64,000 nucleotides of DNA from Aquibium sp. A9E412 (GCF_030398335.1 NZ_JAOAOP010000002.1:62001-126000); one strand, 5' to 3'. Numbered from the stretch's first letter, positions 20,979 to 30,303 are shown. Numbers and translations are program-made. The notes: generated by a model not told the origin, from the sequence alone.

Positions 20979-21500
20979 TCAGCGCTGCCGGATGCCGAAA
21001 CTTTGGAAACCGGCCTTCATCAGCGGCTTGCGCGCCGAAATGACCTTGCTGTTGACGCCGTTCCAGCCGATCTCGCGCGACAGCCGGGCGTACTCGATCT
21101 TCGGGCAGCGATCCATCACCACCTTGATGCCGGCGGCCTCGGCGCGGCGCGCCGCCTCGTCGTGGCGCACGGTGAGCTGCATCCAGATCACCTTGGGCAG
21201 CGGGTCGAGCGCCAGCACCTCGTCGACGATGCCCGGCACGGCGGCGGAGGCGCGGAAGACGTCGACCATGTCGATCGGCTCGGGAATGTCGGCGAGCCGC
21301 GCATGGACCGGGCGGCCGAGGATCGTCTTGCCGGCATGGCCGGGATTGACCGGAAAGACCGTGTAGCCCTTGTCGATCAGATACTTGGTGACGAAGAAGC
21401 TGGGCCGCACCTCGTTCGCCGAGGCGCCGACGATGGCGACGGTGCGCACGGTGTTGAGGATGCCGGAGATATAGGCGTCGTCGTAGGAATCGTGGTTCAT
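20979..21500 (-). CDS. CoA-binding domain protein (YccU-like)
   Basis: 173 residues forming one Rossmann-type CoA-binding domain: TVAIVGASANEVRPSFFV at the start, PVNPGHAGKTILGRPVHARL in the middle, and WMQLTVRHDEAARRAEAAGI, VVMDRCPKIEY at the end, all typical of the YccU/succinyl-CoA-synthetase-like domain. Cytosolic; no activity is established for the family. The ATG at 21500 gives the usual N-terminus; its RBS is weak. Neighbour of metY. Confidence 0.85.
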   Translation of the reverse strand: MNHDSYDDAYISGILNTVRTVAIVGASANEVRPSFFVTKYLIDKGYTVFPVNPGHAGKTILGRPVHARLADIPEPIDMVDVFRASAAVPGIVDEVLALDPLPKVIWMQLTVRHDEAARRAEAAGIKVVMDRCPKIEYARLSREIGWNGVNSKVISARKPLMKAGFQSFGIRQR

Positions 21501-21626
21501 GCGGCCTCGGCGCTCGAACGGTGCGGCTTCAAGGCGGAACACGGTCCACGGCAGGCGCGTTCCACCGGGCCGCGGCATTTGATAGACTGGATCAGAACCA
21601 ACGCCAAGCCCGTCGAGGTCCTTCCC

Positions 21627-21950
21627 ATGATCCGCAAGGCCGTTCTCCTGGCTGCCGGCCTGACGCTCGCGAGCGCGCCGGCGCAAGCCATCTCGCGCTA
21701 CGATTCGCCGTCGCTGAACTGCGGCGAGGCCAAGGCTCTGGTCGCCGAGGAGGGCGCGGTGATCTTCCGCTATCCGGCGGCCAGCAATCCGAGCCTGACG
21801 CGCTACGACCGCTACGTGCGCAACCGCAGCTACTGCGCCTATGGCGAGGTCGCCGCGCCGCACTGGATCCCGACCGCGGACCGGGCGCAATGCCCGCTGT
21901 TGCGCTGCATGCAGCAGCTCGACGACGACGACCCGTTCCGCCGCGACTGA
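21627..21950 (+). CDS. small secreted conserved hypothetical protein
   Basis: 107 residues with a Sec signal peptide (MIRKAVLLAAGLTLASAPAQA). The mature part has four cysteines (LNCGEAK, RSYCAYG, AQCPLLRC), which could form two disulfides in the periplasm, and the core EEGAVIFRYPAASNPSLTRY. I recall similar short proteins in many Hyphomicrobiales genomes without known role. Monocistronic: divergent from the CoA-binding gene and convergent with the crotonase gene. The much longer open frame upstream is a shadow. Confidence 0.7.
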   Translation: MIRKAVLLAAGLTLASAPAQAISRYDSPSLNCGEAKALVAEEGAVIFRYPAASNPSLTRYDRYVRNRSYCAYGEVAAPHWIPTADRAQCPLLRCMQQLDDDDPFRRD

Positions 21951-21982
21951 GCGGGTCCGCCCGGCGCGCCGCCGCCCCGCCC

Positions 21983-22804
21983 TCAGACGCCGCGCCAGAC
22001 CGGCTTGCGCTTGTCGATGAAGGCGGCGATGCCCTCCTCGGCGTCGCGCGCCAGCATGTTCTCCACCATCACCCGGGCGGCGTGGTCGTAGGCCTCGGCA
22101 AGCCCCATCTCGGCCTGCTCGTAGAAGGCCTCCTTGCCGATGCGCAGCGTCAGCGGCGACTTGCCGGCGATCCGTTCGGCAAGCGCGCCGGCCTCCGCGA
22201 CGGCCGAGCCGGACGGCACCACGCGGTTGACCAGGCCGATCTCGGCGGCGCGCTCCGCCGCGATCGGCTCGCCGGTCAGCAGCATCTCCATGGCATGCTT
22301 GCGCGCCACGTTGCGCGACAGGGCGACCATCGGCGTCGAGCAGAACAGGCCGATGTTGACGCCCGGCGTGGCGAAGCGCGCCGCCTCGCCCGCCACCGCC
22401 AGGTCGCAGGAGGCGACGAGCTGGCAGCCGGCCGCCGTCGCCATGCCGTCGACGGCGGCGATCACCGGCCGGGGATGGCGCACCACGGTCTGCATCAGCC
22501 GCGCGCACAGCGCCATGGTGTGGGCGAAGAAGGCGCGGCCGCCGTCGGCGTCGGCGCGGTGCGCCGTCATCTCCTTGAGGTCGTGCCCGGCGCAGAACAC
22601 CTTGCCTTGCGCGGCGATGACGATGACGCGCACGGCCTCGCTCGCCCGCACCCGGTCGAGCTCGCCCTGCAGCGCCTCGATCATGGCGATCGACAGCGCG
22701 TTGGCCGGCGGGGCGGCGAGCGTCAGCCACAACACGCCATCCTCCAGCCGCGCGTCGAGCGGGCCGCGCACCGCGGTCTCGCCGGTTGCCGTCGCCTCGG
22801 CCAT
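21983..22804 (-). CDS. enoyl-CoA hydratase-related protein (ECHDC3-like crotonase)
   Basis: 273-residue crotonase-fold protein. The oxyanion-hole segments are CAGHDLKEM and AAGCQLVASCDL. The two glutamates that catalyse hydration in classical enoyl-CoA hydratase are not at their places: GCQLVA carries Gln in the first position, and FATPGVNIGLF lacks the second. So hydratase activity is doubtful and another CoA-thioester reaction is possible. The KRKPVWRG C-terminus (FIDKRKPVW) is usual for the family. Divergent from another crotonase gene. Confidence 0.8.
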   Translation of the reverse strand: MAEATATGETAVRGPLDARLEDGVLWLTLAAPPANALSIAMIEALQGELDRVRASEAVRVIVIAAQGKVFCAGHDLKEMTAHRADADGGRAFFAHTMALCARLMQTVVRHPRPVIAAVDGMATAAGCQLVASCDLAVAGEAARFATPGVNIGLFCSTPMVALSRNVARKHAMEMLLTGEPIAAERAAEIGLVNRVVPSGSAVAEAGALAERIAGKSPLTLRIGKEAFYEQAEMGLAEAYDHAARVMVENMLARDAEEGIAAFIDKRKPVWRGV

Positions 22805-22927
22805 CGCCGCCTCCCTGGCTTGCCGGCCGCCTTCGGCCGTCCCTCCAGAAATACCATGCGCCGGCTTGAAGAAAAGGGAGGATGCGGCGATTGTGATTGA
22901 CGTTTACGCGAACGGAAGGAGCGGTTC

Positions 22928-23791
22928 GTGGCCAAGGTGCTCTACGAGAAGGACGGGCGCATCGCGCGCATCACGCTCAACCGGCCGGAGGTGCTCAACG
23001 CGATCGACGACGAGCTGCCGCGCGCCCTGGCCGAGGCGGTGGAGCGGGCGAACGGCGACGCCGGCGTGCACGTCATCGTGCTGTCGGGCGCCGGGCGCGC
23101 CTTCTGCGCCGGCTACGACCTGACCTACTACGCCGAGGCGGCGGCCGGGGCCGGCAACGCGGTCACCCAGGAGATGCCCTGGGACCCGATGCAGGACTAC
23201 GCCTTCATGATGCGCAACACCGAGCTGTTCATGTCGCTGTGGCGCAGCTACCGGCCGGTCGTCACAAAGGTGCACGGCTTCGCGGTGGCCGGCGGCTCCG
23301 ACATCGCGCTGTGCTCCGACATGATCGTGATGGCCGAGGACGCCGAGATCGGCTACATGCCGGTGCGCGTGTGGGGCTGCCCGACGACGGCGATGTGGGT
23401 CTACCGGCTGGGGCCGGAACGGGCCAAGCGCATGCTGTTCACCGGCGACCGGATCGACGGCCGCGAGGCCGAGCGGCTCGGCCTGGTGCTCAAGGCGGTA
23501 CCGGCCGAGCGGCTCGACGCGGAGGTCGAGGCGCTCGCCCAGCGCATGGCCACCGTGCCGGTCAACCAGCTCATGATGCAGAAGCTGGTCGTCAACCAGG
23601 CGATCGAGGCGATGGGGCTGAAGCAGACGCAGATGTTCGCCACGGTGTTCGACGGCATCACCCGCCATTCGCCCGAGGGCCTCAACTTCAAGCAGCGCGC
23701 CGAGACGGCGGGCTGGAAGCAGGCCGTGCGCGAGCGCGATCAGGGCACGTTCGACTGGACCGCCAACCGGCCGATCAACCCGCAGGCCTGA
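22928..23791 (+). CDS. crotonase/enoyl-CoA hydratase family protein
   Basis: 287 residues. Crotonase fold with CAGYDLTYYAEAA and FAVAGGSDIALCSDM as the CoA/oxyanion segments. The first canonical Glu is replaced by Asp (GGSDIAL) and the second site reads YMPVRVWG, so its chemistry probably differs from simple hydration. GTG start at 22928, chosen for AAGGAG 7 bases upstream and the family-like MAKVLYEKDGRIARITLNRP start. It is followed 17 bp later by a thioesterase gene in the same direction, which suggests a small acyl-CoA operon. Confidence 0.82.
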   Translation: MAKVLYEKDGRIARITLNRPEVLNAIDDELPRALAEAVERANGDAGVHVIVLSGAGRAFCAGYDLTYYAEAAAGAGNAVTQEMPWDPMQDYAFMMRNTELFMSLWRSYRPVVTKVHGFAVAGGSDIALCSDMIVMAEDAEIGYMPVRVWGCPTTAMWVYRLGPERAKRMLFTGDRIDGREAERLGLVLKAVPAERLDAEVEALAQRMATVPVNQLMMQKLVVNQAIEAMGLKQTQMFATVFDGITRHSPEGLNFKQRAETAGWKQAVRERDQGTFDWTANRPINPQA

Positions 23792-23808
23792 ACCGGAGAC
23801 ACGCCCCG

Positions 23809-24273
23809 ATGACCGCGCACAAGCCCGGCCTCGCGCCGGTGATGACCGCCGAGGAGGTCAACGCCTTCCTCAAGCAGGTCTACCCGCAGCTCAACGAGGA
23901 CTTCGCCGCCTACGAGGCGGTGGCGGTGCGGCCGGGCGGCTGCACGGTGCGGCTCAACGCCAGCGAACGCCACCTCAGGCCGGGCAACACGGTGTCGGGC
24001 CCCTCGCTGTTCACGCTGGCCGACATCGGCGGCTATGTCTGCGTGCTGTCGCATATCGGCCGCGAGGCGCTGTCGGTGACGACCAACCTCAACATCAACT
24101 TCATGCGCAAGGCCGAGGCCGGGCCGGTGACCGGCGAATGCCGCATCCTCAAGCTCGGCCGCAGCCTGATGGTGTTCGACATCGACATGACCGCCGGCGT
24201 CGACCGGCATCTCGTCGCCCATGCCACAGGCACCTACTCCATTCCGCCGAAGCGCGGTGCCGCTTTGGGGTAA
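23809..24273 (+). CDS. PaaI family thioesterase
   Basis: 154-residue hotdog-fold protein. It shows the PaaI-type arrangement: ASERHLRPGNTVSGPSLFTL with the helix leading into DIGGYVCVLSHIG, then TTNLNINFMRKAEAGPVTGE and a strand with MVFDIDMTAG. It would hydrolyse acyl-CoA esters in the cytosol; the acyl chain is not predictable. Coupled in operon with the upstream crotonase (GGAGA 10 bases before ATG). Confidence 0.85.
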   Translation: MTAHKPGLAPVMTAEEVNAFLKQVYPQLNEDFAAYEAVAVRPGGCTVRLNASERHLRPGNTVSGPSLFTLADIGGYVCVLSHIGREALSVTTNLNINFMRKAEAGPVTGECRILKLGRSLMVFDIDMTAGVDRHLVAHATGTYSIPPKRGAALG

Positions 24274-24341
24274 CCTAATACCTCAATGTACAACCGATTG
24301 ATTTGACTTGCTTTTCTGCGAAGAGCGGCGTGTTTTTGCGC

Positions 24342-24370
24342 TTGACGGGAAACCCCGCCTCGCCTATAAG
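24342..24370 (+). promoter_or_regulatory. strong sigma-70 promoter of rplM-rpsI
   Basis: TTGACG (24342-24347) and TATAAG (24365-24370) with exactly 17 bases between. The expected start near 24377 gives a leader of about 145 nt before rplM. Confidence 0.8.
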
Positions 24371-24382
24371 CCACCGCGGAAT

Positions 24383-24433
24383 GCGGCCCCGCCCGGGCCG
24401 CGTTTTCGTTGACGGCCGTCCAGGGCGGCCGTC
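24383..24433 (+). promoter_or_regulatory. tandem hairpins in the rplM leader
   Basis: Two stem-loops follow the promoter. The first is GCGGCCC/GGGCCGC (24383-24389 and 24395-24401), then GTTTTCG. The second is GACGGCCG/CGGCCGTC (24411-24418 and 24426-24433) with a 7-base loop. The first looks like a weak intrinsic terminator in the first 25 nt of the RNA and might attenuate or autoregulate the r-protein operon (inference). Confidence 0.5.
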
Positions 24434-24522
24434 GCGCGCCGAGGGCCGCACCCGGCGGCCATCGGGAAGCAACAAGAAACGCCCTTTTCTTTCAAAGGGT
24501 TCATGACACGGACAGCGAGACC

Positions 24523-24996
24523 ATGAAGACCTTTTCGCAGAAGCCTGCGGACGTGGTGAAGAAATGGGTGCTCATCGACGCCGAAGGGCTGGTCGTCGGG
24601 CGCCTCGCCACCATCGTCGCCAACCGCCTGCGCGGCAAGCACAAGCCGAGCTTCACGCCGCATGTCGACGACGGCGACAACGTCATCATCATCAACGCCG
24701 ACAAGGTGGTGCTGACGGGCAAGAAGCGCGACGACAAGACCTATTACTGGCACACCGGCCATCCCGGCGGCATCAAGCAGCGCACCGCGCGCCAGATCCT
24801 CGAAGGCCGCTTTCCCGAGCGCGTCGTGGAAAAGGCGGTCGAGCGCATGATCCCGCGCGGCCCGCTCGGCCGGCGCCAGATGAAGAACCTGCGCGTCTAT
24901 GCCGGGTCCGAGCATCCCCATGCGGCGCAGCAGCCAGAGGCGCTCGACGTCGCCGCCATGAGCAAGAAGAACGTAAGGGTCCAGAAGTATGGCTGA
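24523..24996 (+). CDS. rplM: 50S ribosomal protein L13
   Basis: 157 residues; 23S rRNA-binding assembly protein. Recognised by [18 protein letters not shown], the HTGHPGGIK loop and [20 protein letters not shown] near the C-terminus. The start at 24523 gives the alphaproteobacterial [12 protein letters not shown]-terminus; upstream in-frame codons are leader sequence. It overlaps rpsI by 8 bp, so the two are co-translated. Confidence 0.97.
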   Translation: MKTFSQKPADVVKKWVLIDAEGLVVGRLATIVANRLRGKHKPSFTPHVDDGDNVIIINADKVVLTGKKRDDKTYYWHTGHPGGIKQRTARQILEGRFPERVVEKAVERMIPRGPLGRRQMKNLRVYAGSEHPHAAQQPEALDVAAMSKKNVRVQKYG

Positions 24997-25465
24997 ACTG
25001 AATTCCCTGCAGGAGCTCGGCGAGGCCGCCGCGCCCCAGGCGCCCGAGGCGCCGGTGCATGTCCAGAAGCTCGACGCGCATGGCCGCGCCTACGCGACCG
25101 GCAAGCGCAAGGACGCCATCGCGCGCGTCTGGGTCAAGCCGGGCACCGGCAAGATCACCGTCAACGACAAGTCGTTCGAGGCCTATTTCGCCCGGCCGGT
25201 GCTGCAGATGATCCTGCAGCAGCCGATCGTGGCGACCAACCGCAACGGCCAGTACGACGTGATCGCCACCGTCACCGGCGGCGGCCTGTCGGGCCAGGCC
25301 GGCGCGGTGCGCCACGGCCTGTCGAAGGCGCTCACCCACTACGAGCCGGAGCTGCGCCCCGTGCTCAAGAAGGGCGGCTTCCTGACCCGCGACAGCCGCG
25401 TGGTCGAGCGAAAGAAGTACGGCCGGCGGAAGGCGCGCCGCTCGTTCCAGTTCTCCAAGCGCTGA
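24989..25465 (+). CDS. rpsI: 30S ribosomal protein S9
   Basis: 158 residues. An N-terminal acidic extension of about 30 residues (typical in this class) precedes the conserved core [58 protein letters not shown] and the C-terminal FQFSKR tail that reaches the P site are intact. It is translated from within the end of rplM. Followed by a clear terminator. Confidence 0.97.
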   Translation: MAELNSLQELGEAAAPQAPEAPVHVQKLDAHGRAYATGKRKDAIARVWVKPGTGKITVNDKSFEAYFARPVLQMILQQPIVATNRNGQYDVIATVTGGGLSGQAGAVRHGLSKALTHYEPELRPVLKKGGFLTRDSRVVERKKYGRRKARRSFQFSKR

Positions 25466-25492
25466 CGGCGCGGAGAGCCGCGAGACGACAGG

Positions 25493-25516
25493 GCGGGCCT
25501 TTGGGCCCGCTTTTTC
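25493..25516 (+). terminator. Rho-independent terminator of rplM-rpsI
   Basis: 7-bp stem GCGGGCC/GGCCCGC (25493-25499 and 25504-25510), TTTG loop, followed by TTTTT. 27 bp beyond the rpsI stop. Confidence 0.85.
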
Positions 25517-25571
25517 GTGTTGCCCCCCTGCCCCGCGCGGCACCGTCCGCGCCGCCGAGACGGAGGAACGC

Positions 25572-26528
25572 ATGCCCTCGAGATCGATCGACAACGCCTT
25601 CACCGCACGCGGCCTGAAGGGCGCGGCCGGCGACCCGACCTATGCCGGGGCGCTGTCCTTCATGCGGCGGCGATACGCCAAGTCGCCGAAGGGCGCCGAC
25701 GCGGTTGTGTGGGGCATCCCGTTCGACGCCGCGGTGTCGAACCGGCCGGGCGCGCGCTTCGGGCCGCAGGCGATCCGCCGCGCCTCGGCGATCCTCGACA
25801 ACGACCCGCAACATCCGTTCGGCCTCGACCTGTTCGACACGCTCGCCGTCGTCGACCTCGGCGACTGCCTGCTCGATTTCGGCGACCACGCCAAGACGCC
25901 GCGGCTGATCGAGCGCGAGGCGGCGCGGATCCTGCGCTCGGGCGCCTTCCTGCTGTCGCTCGGCGGCGACCATTCGGTCACCTGGCCGCTGCTCAAGGCG
26001 CATGCCGCCCGGCACGGGCCGCTGGCGCTGGTGCAGTTCGACGCGCACCAGGACACCTGGCCGGACGACGGCCGGCGCGTCGACCACGGCTCCTTCGTCG
26101 GCCGCGCCGTCGACCAGGGGGCGATCGATGCCGAGCGCTCGATCCAGATCGGCATCCGCACCCACGCGCCGCGCGACTGCGGCATCAAGATCATCGACGG
26201 CTACGCGCTCGACGAGATGCGCGCGGCCGACATCGCCTATGCGATCGCCGAGCGCACCGCCGGCAAGCCGGTCTACGTGACCTTCGACATCGACTGCCTC
26301 GACCCCGCCTTCGCGCCGGGCACCGGCACGCCGGTCGCCGGCGGCCCGTCGTCGGCCAGGATGCTGTCGGTGCTGCGCCAGCTCGGCGGGCTCGACATCG
26401 TCGGCGCCGACGTCGTGGAGGTGGCGCCGCCCTACGACCACGCCGACGTGACGGCGATTGCCGGGGCCGCGGTGGCGATGCACTATCTCGGCCTGCTCGC
26501 CGAGCGCCGGCTGCGCGAGCGCGGCTGA
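25572..26528 (+). CDS. speB: agmatinase (ureohydrolase family)
   Basis: 318-residue Mn2+-dependent ureohydrolase. Metal ligands appear as GGDHSVTWPL (His, near residue 133), QFDAHQDTW (DAHxD, 156-160) and FDIDCLDPAFAPGTGTP (DxD, near 238-240). The sequence is of agmatinase type (converts agmatine to putrescine and urea), although some members act on other guanidino compounds. RBS GACGGAGGA is 4 bases upstream. It is followed by argC after 83 bp, so both lie in an arginine/polyamine context. Confidence 0.85.
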   Translation: MPSRSIDNAFTARGLKGAAGDPTYAGALSFMRRRYAKSPKGADAVVWGIPFDAAVSNRPGARFGPQAIRRASAILDNDPQHPFGLDLFDTLAVVDLGDCLLDFGDHAKTPRLIEREAARILRSGAFLLSLGGDHSVTWPLLKAHAARHGPLALVQFDAHQDTWPDDGRRVDHGSFVGRAVDQGAIDAERSIQIGIRTHAPRDCGIKIIDGYALDEMRAADIAYAIAERTAGKPVYVTFDIDCLDPAFAPGTGTPVAGGPSSARMLSVLRQLGGLDIVGADVVEVAPPYDHADVTAIAGAAVAMHYLGLLAERRLRERG

Positions 26529-26611
26529 CAATCCGATTCAGGCGCTTCGGAAATCGACTCCGGAACGCCTCTCAATCTGCTGATTTCAAAAGACGTTCGG
26601 AACCCGAGCCC

Positions 26612-27544
26612 ATGACTGCGAAGATCTTCATCGACGGCGAGCACGGCACCACGGGGCTGCAGATCCGCGGCCGGCTGGCCGAGCGGCGCGACATCGAGGT
26701 GCTGTCGATCCCGGCCGACAAGCGCAAGGACCCGGCGGCGCGCGCCGACTTCCTCAACGCCGCCGACATCGCCATTCTGTGCCTGCCGGACGACGCGGCG
26801 CGCGAGAGCGTGGCGCTGATCGAGAACGCCGGCACGCGCGTCATCGACGCCTCGAGCGCGCACCGCGTCGCCGAGGGCTGGACCTACGGCTTCGCCGAGA
26901 TGGACCGCGACCAGGCCGCCGCCATCCGCGAGGCGCAGCGCGTGGCCAATCCGGGCTGCTGGCCGCAGGGGCCGATCGCGGCGCTGCGGCCGCTGATCGC
27001 CGCCGGCCTGCTGCCGGCCGACCTGCCGGTCACCGTCAACGGCGTGTCGGGCTATTCCGGCGGCGGCCGCACGATGATCGAGGCCTACGAGGCCGACGGC
27101 GCCGCCGTGCCGCACTTCATGCCCTACGGGCTGACGCTCGACCACAAGCACCTGCCGGAGCTGACCGCCTATGCGCGCCTTGCCGGCGCGCCGCTGATGC
27201 AGCCGGCGGTGGGCCGCTTCGCCCAGGGGATGCTGACGGCCGTGCCGCTGCATCTCGGCCGGCTGGCGCGCGTGCCGAGCGGCCGGGCGCTGCACGGCGC
27301 GCTGGCCGAGCACTACGGCGCGCTCGCCGACAGCGCCGTCACGGTGGCGCCGCTCGCCGCCGTCGAGCGTTCGGCCGAGCTCGACCCGCAGCGTCACAAC
27401 GGCACCAACGCCATGACGCTGCACGTCTTTGCCAACGACGCGCGCGCGCAGGCGCTGCTGATCGCCGTCTACGACAATCTCGGCAAGGGCGCCTCGGGCG
27501 CGGCGGTGCAGAACCTTGACCTGATGCTGGGTCGCGCCGGATAG
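26612..27544 (+). CDS. argC: N-acetyl-gamma-glutamyl-phosphate reductase (type 2)
   Basis: 310 residues, the short type 2 form common in alphaproteobacteria. NADP-binding start FIDGEHGTTGLQIRGRL, catalytic Cys in VANPGCWPQG, and the HKHLPEL motif with the substrate-binding His. It reduces N-acetylglutamyl phosphate in arginine synthesis. The ATG at 26612 fits the family's MTAKIFIDGEHGTTG start; its RBS is poor (AACCCGAGCCC). It may be co-transcribed with speB, but the 83-bp gap leaves room for a promoter. Confidence 0.95.
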   Translation: MTAKIFIDGEHGTTGLQIRGRLAERRDIEVLSIPADKRKDPAARADFLNAADIAILCLPDDAARESVALIENAGTRVIDASSAHRVAEGWTYGFAEMDRDQAAAIREAQRVANPGCWPQGPIAALRPLIAAGLLPADLPVTVNGVSGYSGGGRTMIEAYEADGAAVPHFMPYGLTLDHKHLPELTAYARLAGAPLMQPAVGRFAQGMLTAVPLHLGRLARVPSGRALHGALAEHYGALADSAVTVAPLAAVERSAELDPQRHNGTNAMTLHVFANDARAQALLIAVYDNLGKGASGAAVQNLDLMLGRAG

Positions 27545-27593
27545 ACCCTGGCGCCTTCGGGCGGGCGCCGCCGCGCGGCCCTGCCCCGGCCGG

Positions 27594-28688
27594 TCAGCCG
27601 GCCGTGCGCACCGCCGTCTCGGGCGGATAGGCGCCGGCCGCCGCGCGCCGGTGCGCGACGGCGAAGCCGAGCACGACGAGCGCCATGCCCTGATGCACCA
27701 GCGCCCAGCCGAACGGCACCGCCCCGACGACGGTGACGATGCCGACCAGCGCCTGGACGACGACCAGCGCCAACAGCGCCAGCGCGCGCCGGGCATGGGT
27801 CGTGTCGGGCACCCGGCGCACGCTCGCCCAGGCATGCCAGAGGGCGAGCGCCAGCAGCAGATAGGCGCCGAGACGGTGCACGAACTGCACGGTCTTGGGG
27901 TTCTCGAACAGGTTGAGCCAGGCCGGCTGCTGCACGAACAGGCCGCCCGGCACCAGCGCACCGTCCATCAGCGGCCAGGTGTTGTAGGCGAGCCCGGCAT
28001 CGAGCCCGGCGACCAGGCCGCCGAGGTAGATCTGCACCAGAACCGCGATCACGAACCAGCCGGCGAAGCGGCGCACGGCCATGGGTGCCGGACCGGCGGT
28101 GTGCGGCGCCAGGCCGCGCGCCACCGCCATGATGGCGGCGAAGATCAGGCAGGCGATCGTCAGGTGCACGGCGAGCCGGTACTGCGAGACGTCGACGCGG
28201 TCGACCAGCCCCGAGGCGACCATCCACCAGCCGATCGCGCCCTGCAGACCGCCGAGCGCGAGGATGCCGAGGAGCTTCGGCTTCAGATGGCTTTCGAGCC
28301 GGCCGGTCAGCCAGAAGAAGGCGAGCGGCAGCGCGAAGGCGAAGCCGACGCCGCGGGCGAGCAGCCGGTGCGCCCACTCCCACCAGAAGATCACCTTGAA
28401 CTCGGCCAGGCTCATGCCCTTGTTGATCTGCTGGTACTCGGGGATCTGGCGGTACTTGTCCAGTTCCTCCTGCCACTGCGCCTCGCCGATCGGCGGGATG
28501 ACGCCGTGGATCGGCTTCCATTCCGTGATCGACAGGCCGGAATCGGTCAGCCGCGTGGCGCCGCCGACGATCACCAGCGCGAACACCAGCACCAGAACGC
28601 CGTAGAGCCAAAGCCGCACCTGCAGCCGATGGCGCGCTTCGGCGGCGCGCGTGTCGAATGGCGAGGCGGCTTGGGCGATGCTGCTCAT
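27594..28688 (-). CDS. ctaA: heme A synthase (COX15/CtaA)
   Basis: 364-residue inner-membrane protein with eight predicted helices. It oxidises the C-8 methyl of heme O for cytochrome aa3 oxidase. The four conserved heme-ligand histidines are visible: [31 protein letters not shown] and [10 protein letters not shown]. The family motif [19 protein letters not shown] begins the first periplasmic loop. The type 2 (alphaproteobacterial/mitochondrial) form has no CxxxC loop, as here. Monocistronic; about 250 bp upstream carry no gene. Confidence 0.95.
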   Translation of the reverse strand: MSSIAQAASPFDTRAAEARHRLQVRLWLYGVLVLVFALVIVGGATRLTDSGLSITEWKPIHGVIPPIGEAQWQEELDKYRQIPEYQQINKGMSLAEFKVIFWWEWAHRLLARGVGFAFALPLAFFWLTGRLESHLKPKLLGILALGGLQGAIGWWMVASGLVDRVDVSQYRLAVHLTIACLIFAAIMAVARGLAPHTAGPAPMAVRRFAGWFVIAVLVQIYLGGLVAGLDAGLAYNTWPLMDGALVPGGLFVQQPAWLNLFENPKTVQFVHRLGAYLLLALALWHAWASVRRVPDTTHARRALALLALVVVQALVGIVTVVGAVPFGWALVHQGMALVVLGFAVAHRRAAAGAYPPETAVRTAG

Positions 28689-28937
28689 GGCGGGTCTGGG
28701 GATCCTGTGCGGGTCGGCGCATCAGTGGAACAACGCCGCGCCGAGCGCAAGGTCCGCGCGCGCGCGACATGCCGTCGCTGCGCCGCGCGCCGGCAGGCAT
28801 TGCGCTCGCCGCGCCGGGGCTCTAGATCACGGTGGCAAGACACGCGAAGCGGCGTCGCACGCCCGCAAGATCCGCGCCGGGCCGAACGCGCCCGCCGGGC
28901 GAGATTGCGAGCCGCGCGGCGAGACAAGGAACCGGCG

Positions 28938-29153
28938 ATGCCCGTCCGGCTGAAGAAGTTCATCGGCATGATCGCGCTGGTGGCGCTGGTCGTCCTCTAC
29001 GCGCTCATCGCCACCACCGTGGCGACGGCACGGCTCGCCGAGGCGGGCGCGGTCGCCCATCTCGCCTATTTCTTCTTCACCGGCCTCCTGTGGGTGCTGC
29101 CGGCCATGGCGATCATCAAGTGGATGGCCGGCCGGCCGCAGGACAACCGCTGA
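28938..29153 (+). CDS. DUF2842 family small membrane protein
   Basis: 71 residues with two hydrophobic helices (IGMIALVALVVLYALIATTV; HLAYFFFTGLLWVLPAMAII) and the end KWMAGRPQ. This layout is that of DUF2842, small alphaproteobacterial inner-membrane proteins with no known function. AAGGAA is 6 bases before the ATG. It is divergent from ctaA, as I recall for other members of the order, so a link with respiration is possible but unproven. Confidence 0.75.
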   Translation: MPVRLKKFIGMIALVALVVLYALIATTVATARLAEAGAVAHLAYFFFTGLLWVLPAMAIIKWMAGRPQDNR

Positions 29154-29159
29154 GGCGCC

Positions 29160-30215
29160 TCACACGGTGACGAGGCGGCGACCGGCATTGGCCAGCGGCG
29201 TCGTCAGCCCCGACAGCATGGTGCGGACATGGGCGAGGCGCTGGTAGCGCCCGTTGACGGAGATGCGCGGCAGGCTGTGCAGATGGCCGGCGTGCTCGCG
29301 CTGCAAGACGCCGTGCCGGGTGGTGACGGCCGAGCGGTAGCCGGCCTCGGCCGCCAGCGCCACCTCGCGCGGGCCGACCGCGCTCTCGTAGCCGTAGGGA
29401 TAGGCCATGTGCACGGGGCGCCGGCCGAGCTCGAGCTCGATGATGCGCGCGGCGTCGGCCATCTCGCGCAGCGCCGCCTCGGCTGACAGCCGCCTGAGGT
29501 TGTAGTGGTTCACGGTGTGGGCGCCGATGGTCACCAGACGGTGCTGCGCGGCCCGCCGGATCTCGTTCCAGTCCATCAGCGTGTCGCGCGAGGGCTTGGC
29601 GTGGTCGACGCCGACGGAGCGGGCGAGGTCGCGCAGCACCGTCTGGCGCTCCTCCTCGCGCACCACCGTCGTCAGGTGGTCGTGGATCGCCCGCACCGTC
29701 TCGTGCTTGGCGGCCAGCGTGCCGCAGTCGAAGGCGACGCGGCCCTCGGCGGTGTCGAGATAGAGCCGGTCGCGCGCGCACACCACGTCCTCCAGCACGT
29801 CCCACCACAGGTCGACGCGGCGGCTCGCCAGGCCGGGGCAGACGTGGATGGCGATCGGCACGTCGTGGTGCTCGAGCACCGGCAGCGCTTCGGTGAGGTT
29901 GTCGCGATAGGCGTCGTCGGCGGTGACGGCGAGGAAGCGCCGGCCGCGGCCGGTGACGAGCGCCTCGACCGCCTCGTCCATGGTGACGAAGGCGTAGCGC
30001 TTGCGCTTCAGCTTGCCGAGCAGGCGGTCGAGAAAGCCGGGCGTGACGGTGAGATGCCGGTTGATGCCGAGCGGCTTCGGCGGCTCGGCACTCACCCGGT
30101 GCAGCATCAGGATGGCGCCGACGCCGGACAGGAACGGCGCGGCGAGCGGCGCCGCCCCGGTCAGCCGCATCGCGTTGAGCGCGATCCTGCGAGCGGCTTC
30201 CTTCCTGTCGAGCAT
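29160..30215 (-). CDS. polysaccharide deacetylase family protein
   Basis: 351 residues. NodB-type (CE4) features: TADDAYRDNLTEALPVL carries the metal/catalytic Asp pair, and IGAHTVNHYNLRRLSAEAA the HxxxH metal motif. MAYPYGYESAVG matches motif 3. The first 40 residues (MLDRKEAARRIALNAMRLTG) hold no clear signal peptide, so it may act in the cytosol or at the membrane face. It would remove acetyl groups from a polysaccharide, probably the product of the adjoining exopolysaccharide locus. The start at 30215 is preferred to an upstream extension lacking family features. Divergent from the GNAT gene. Confidence 0.85.
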   Translation of the reverse strand: MLDRKEAARRIALNAMRLTGAAPLAAPFLSGVGAILMLHRVSAEPPKPLGINRHLTVTPGFLDRLLGKLKRKRYAFVTMDEAVEALVTGRGRRFLAVTADDAYRDNLTEALPVLEHHDVPIAIHVCPGLASRRVDLWWDVLEDVVCARDRLYLDTAEGRVAFDCGTLAAKHETVRAIHDHLTTVVREEERQTVLRDLARSVGVDHAKPSRDTLMDWNEIRRAAQHRLVTIGAHTVNHYNLRRLSAEAALREMADAARIIELELGRRPVHMAYPYGYESAVGPREVALAAEAGYRSAVTTRHGVLQREHAGHLHSLPRISVNGRYQRLAHVRTMLSGLTTPLANAGRRLVTV

Positions 30216-30303
30216 TCCTTCACCTTTTGCGGGTAGCGTGGCGCACGGCATCGGAGGATAGCACGCATGCATGGCGAGCAAGCTAGGGCTCAAGGATTGA
30301 AGG

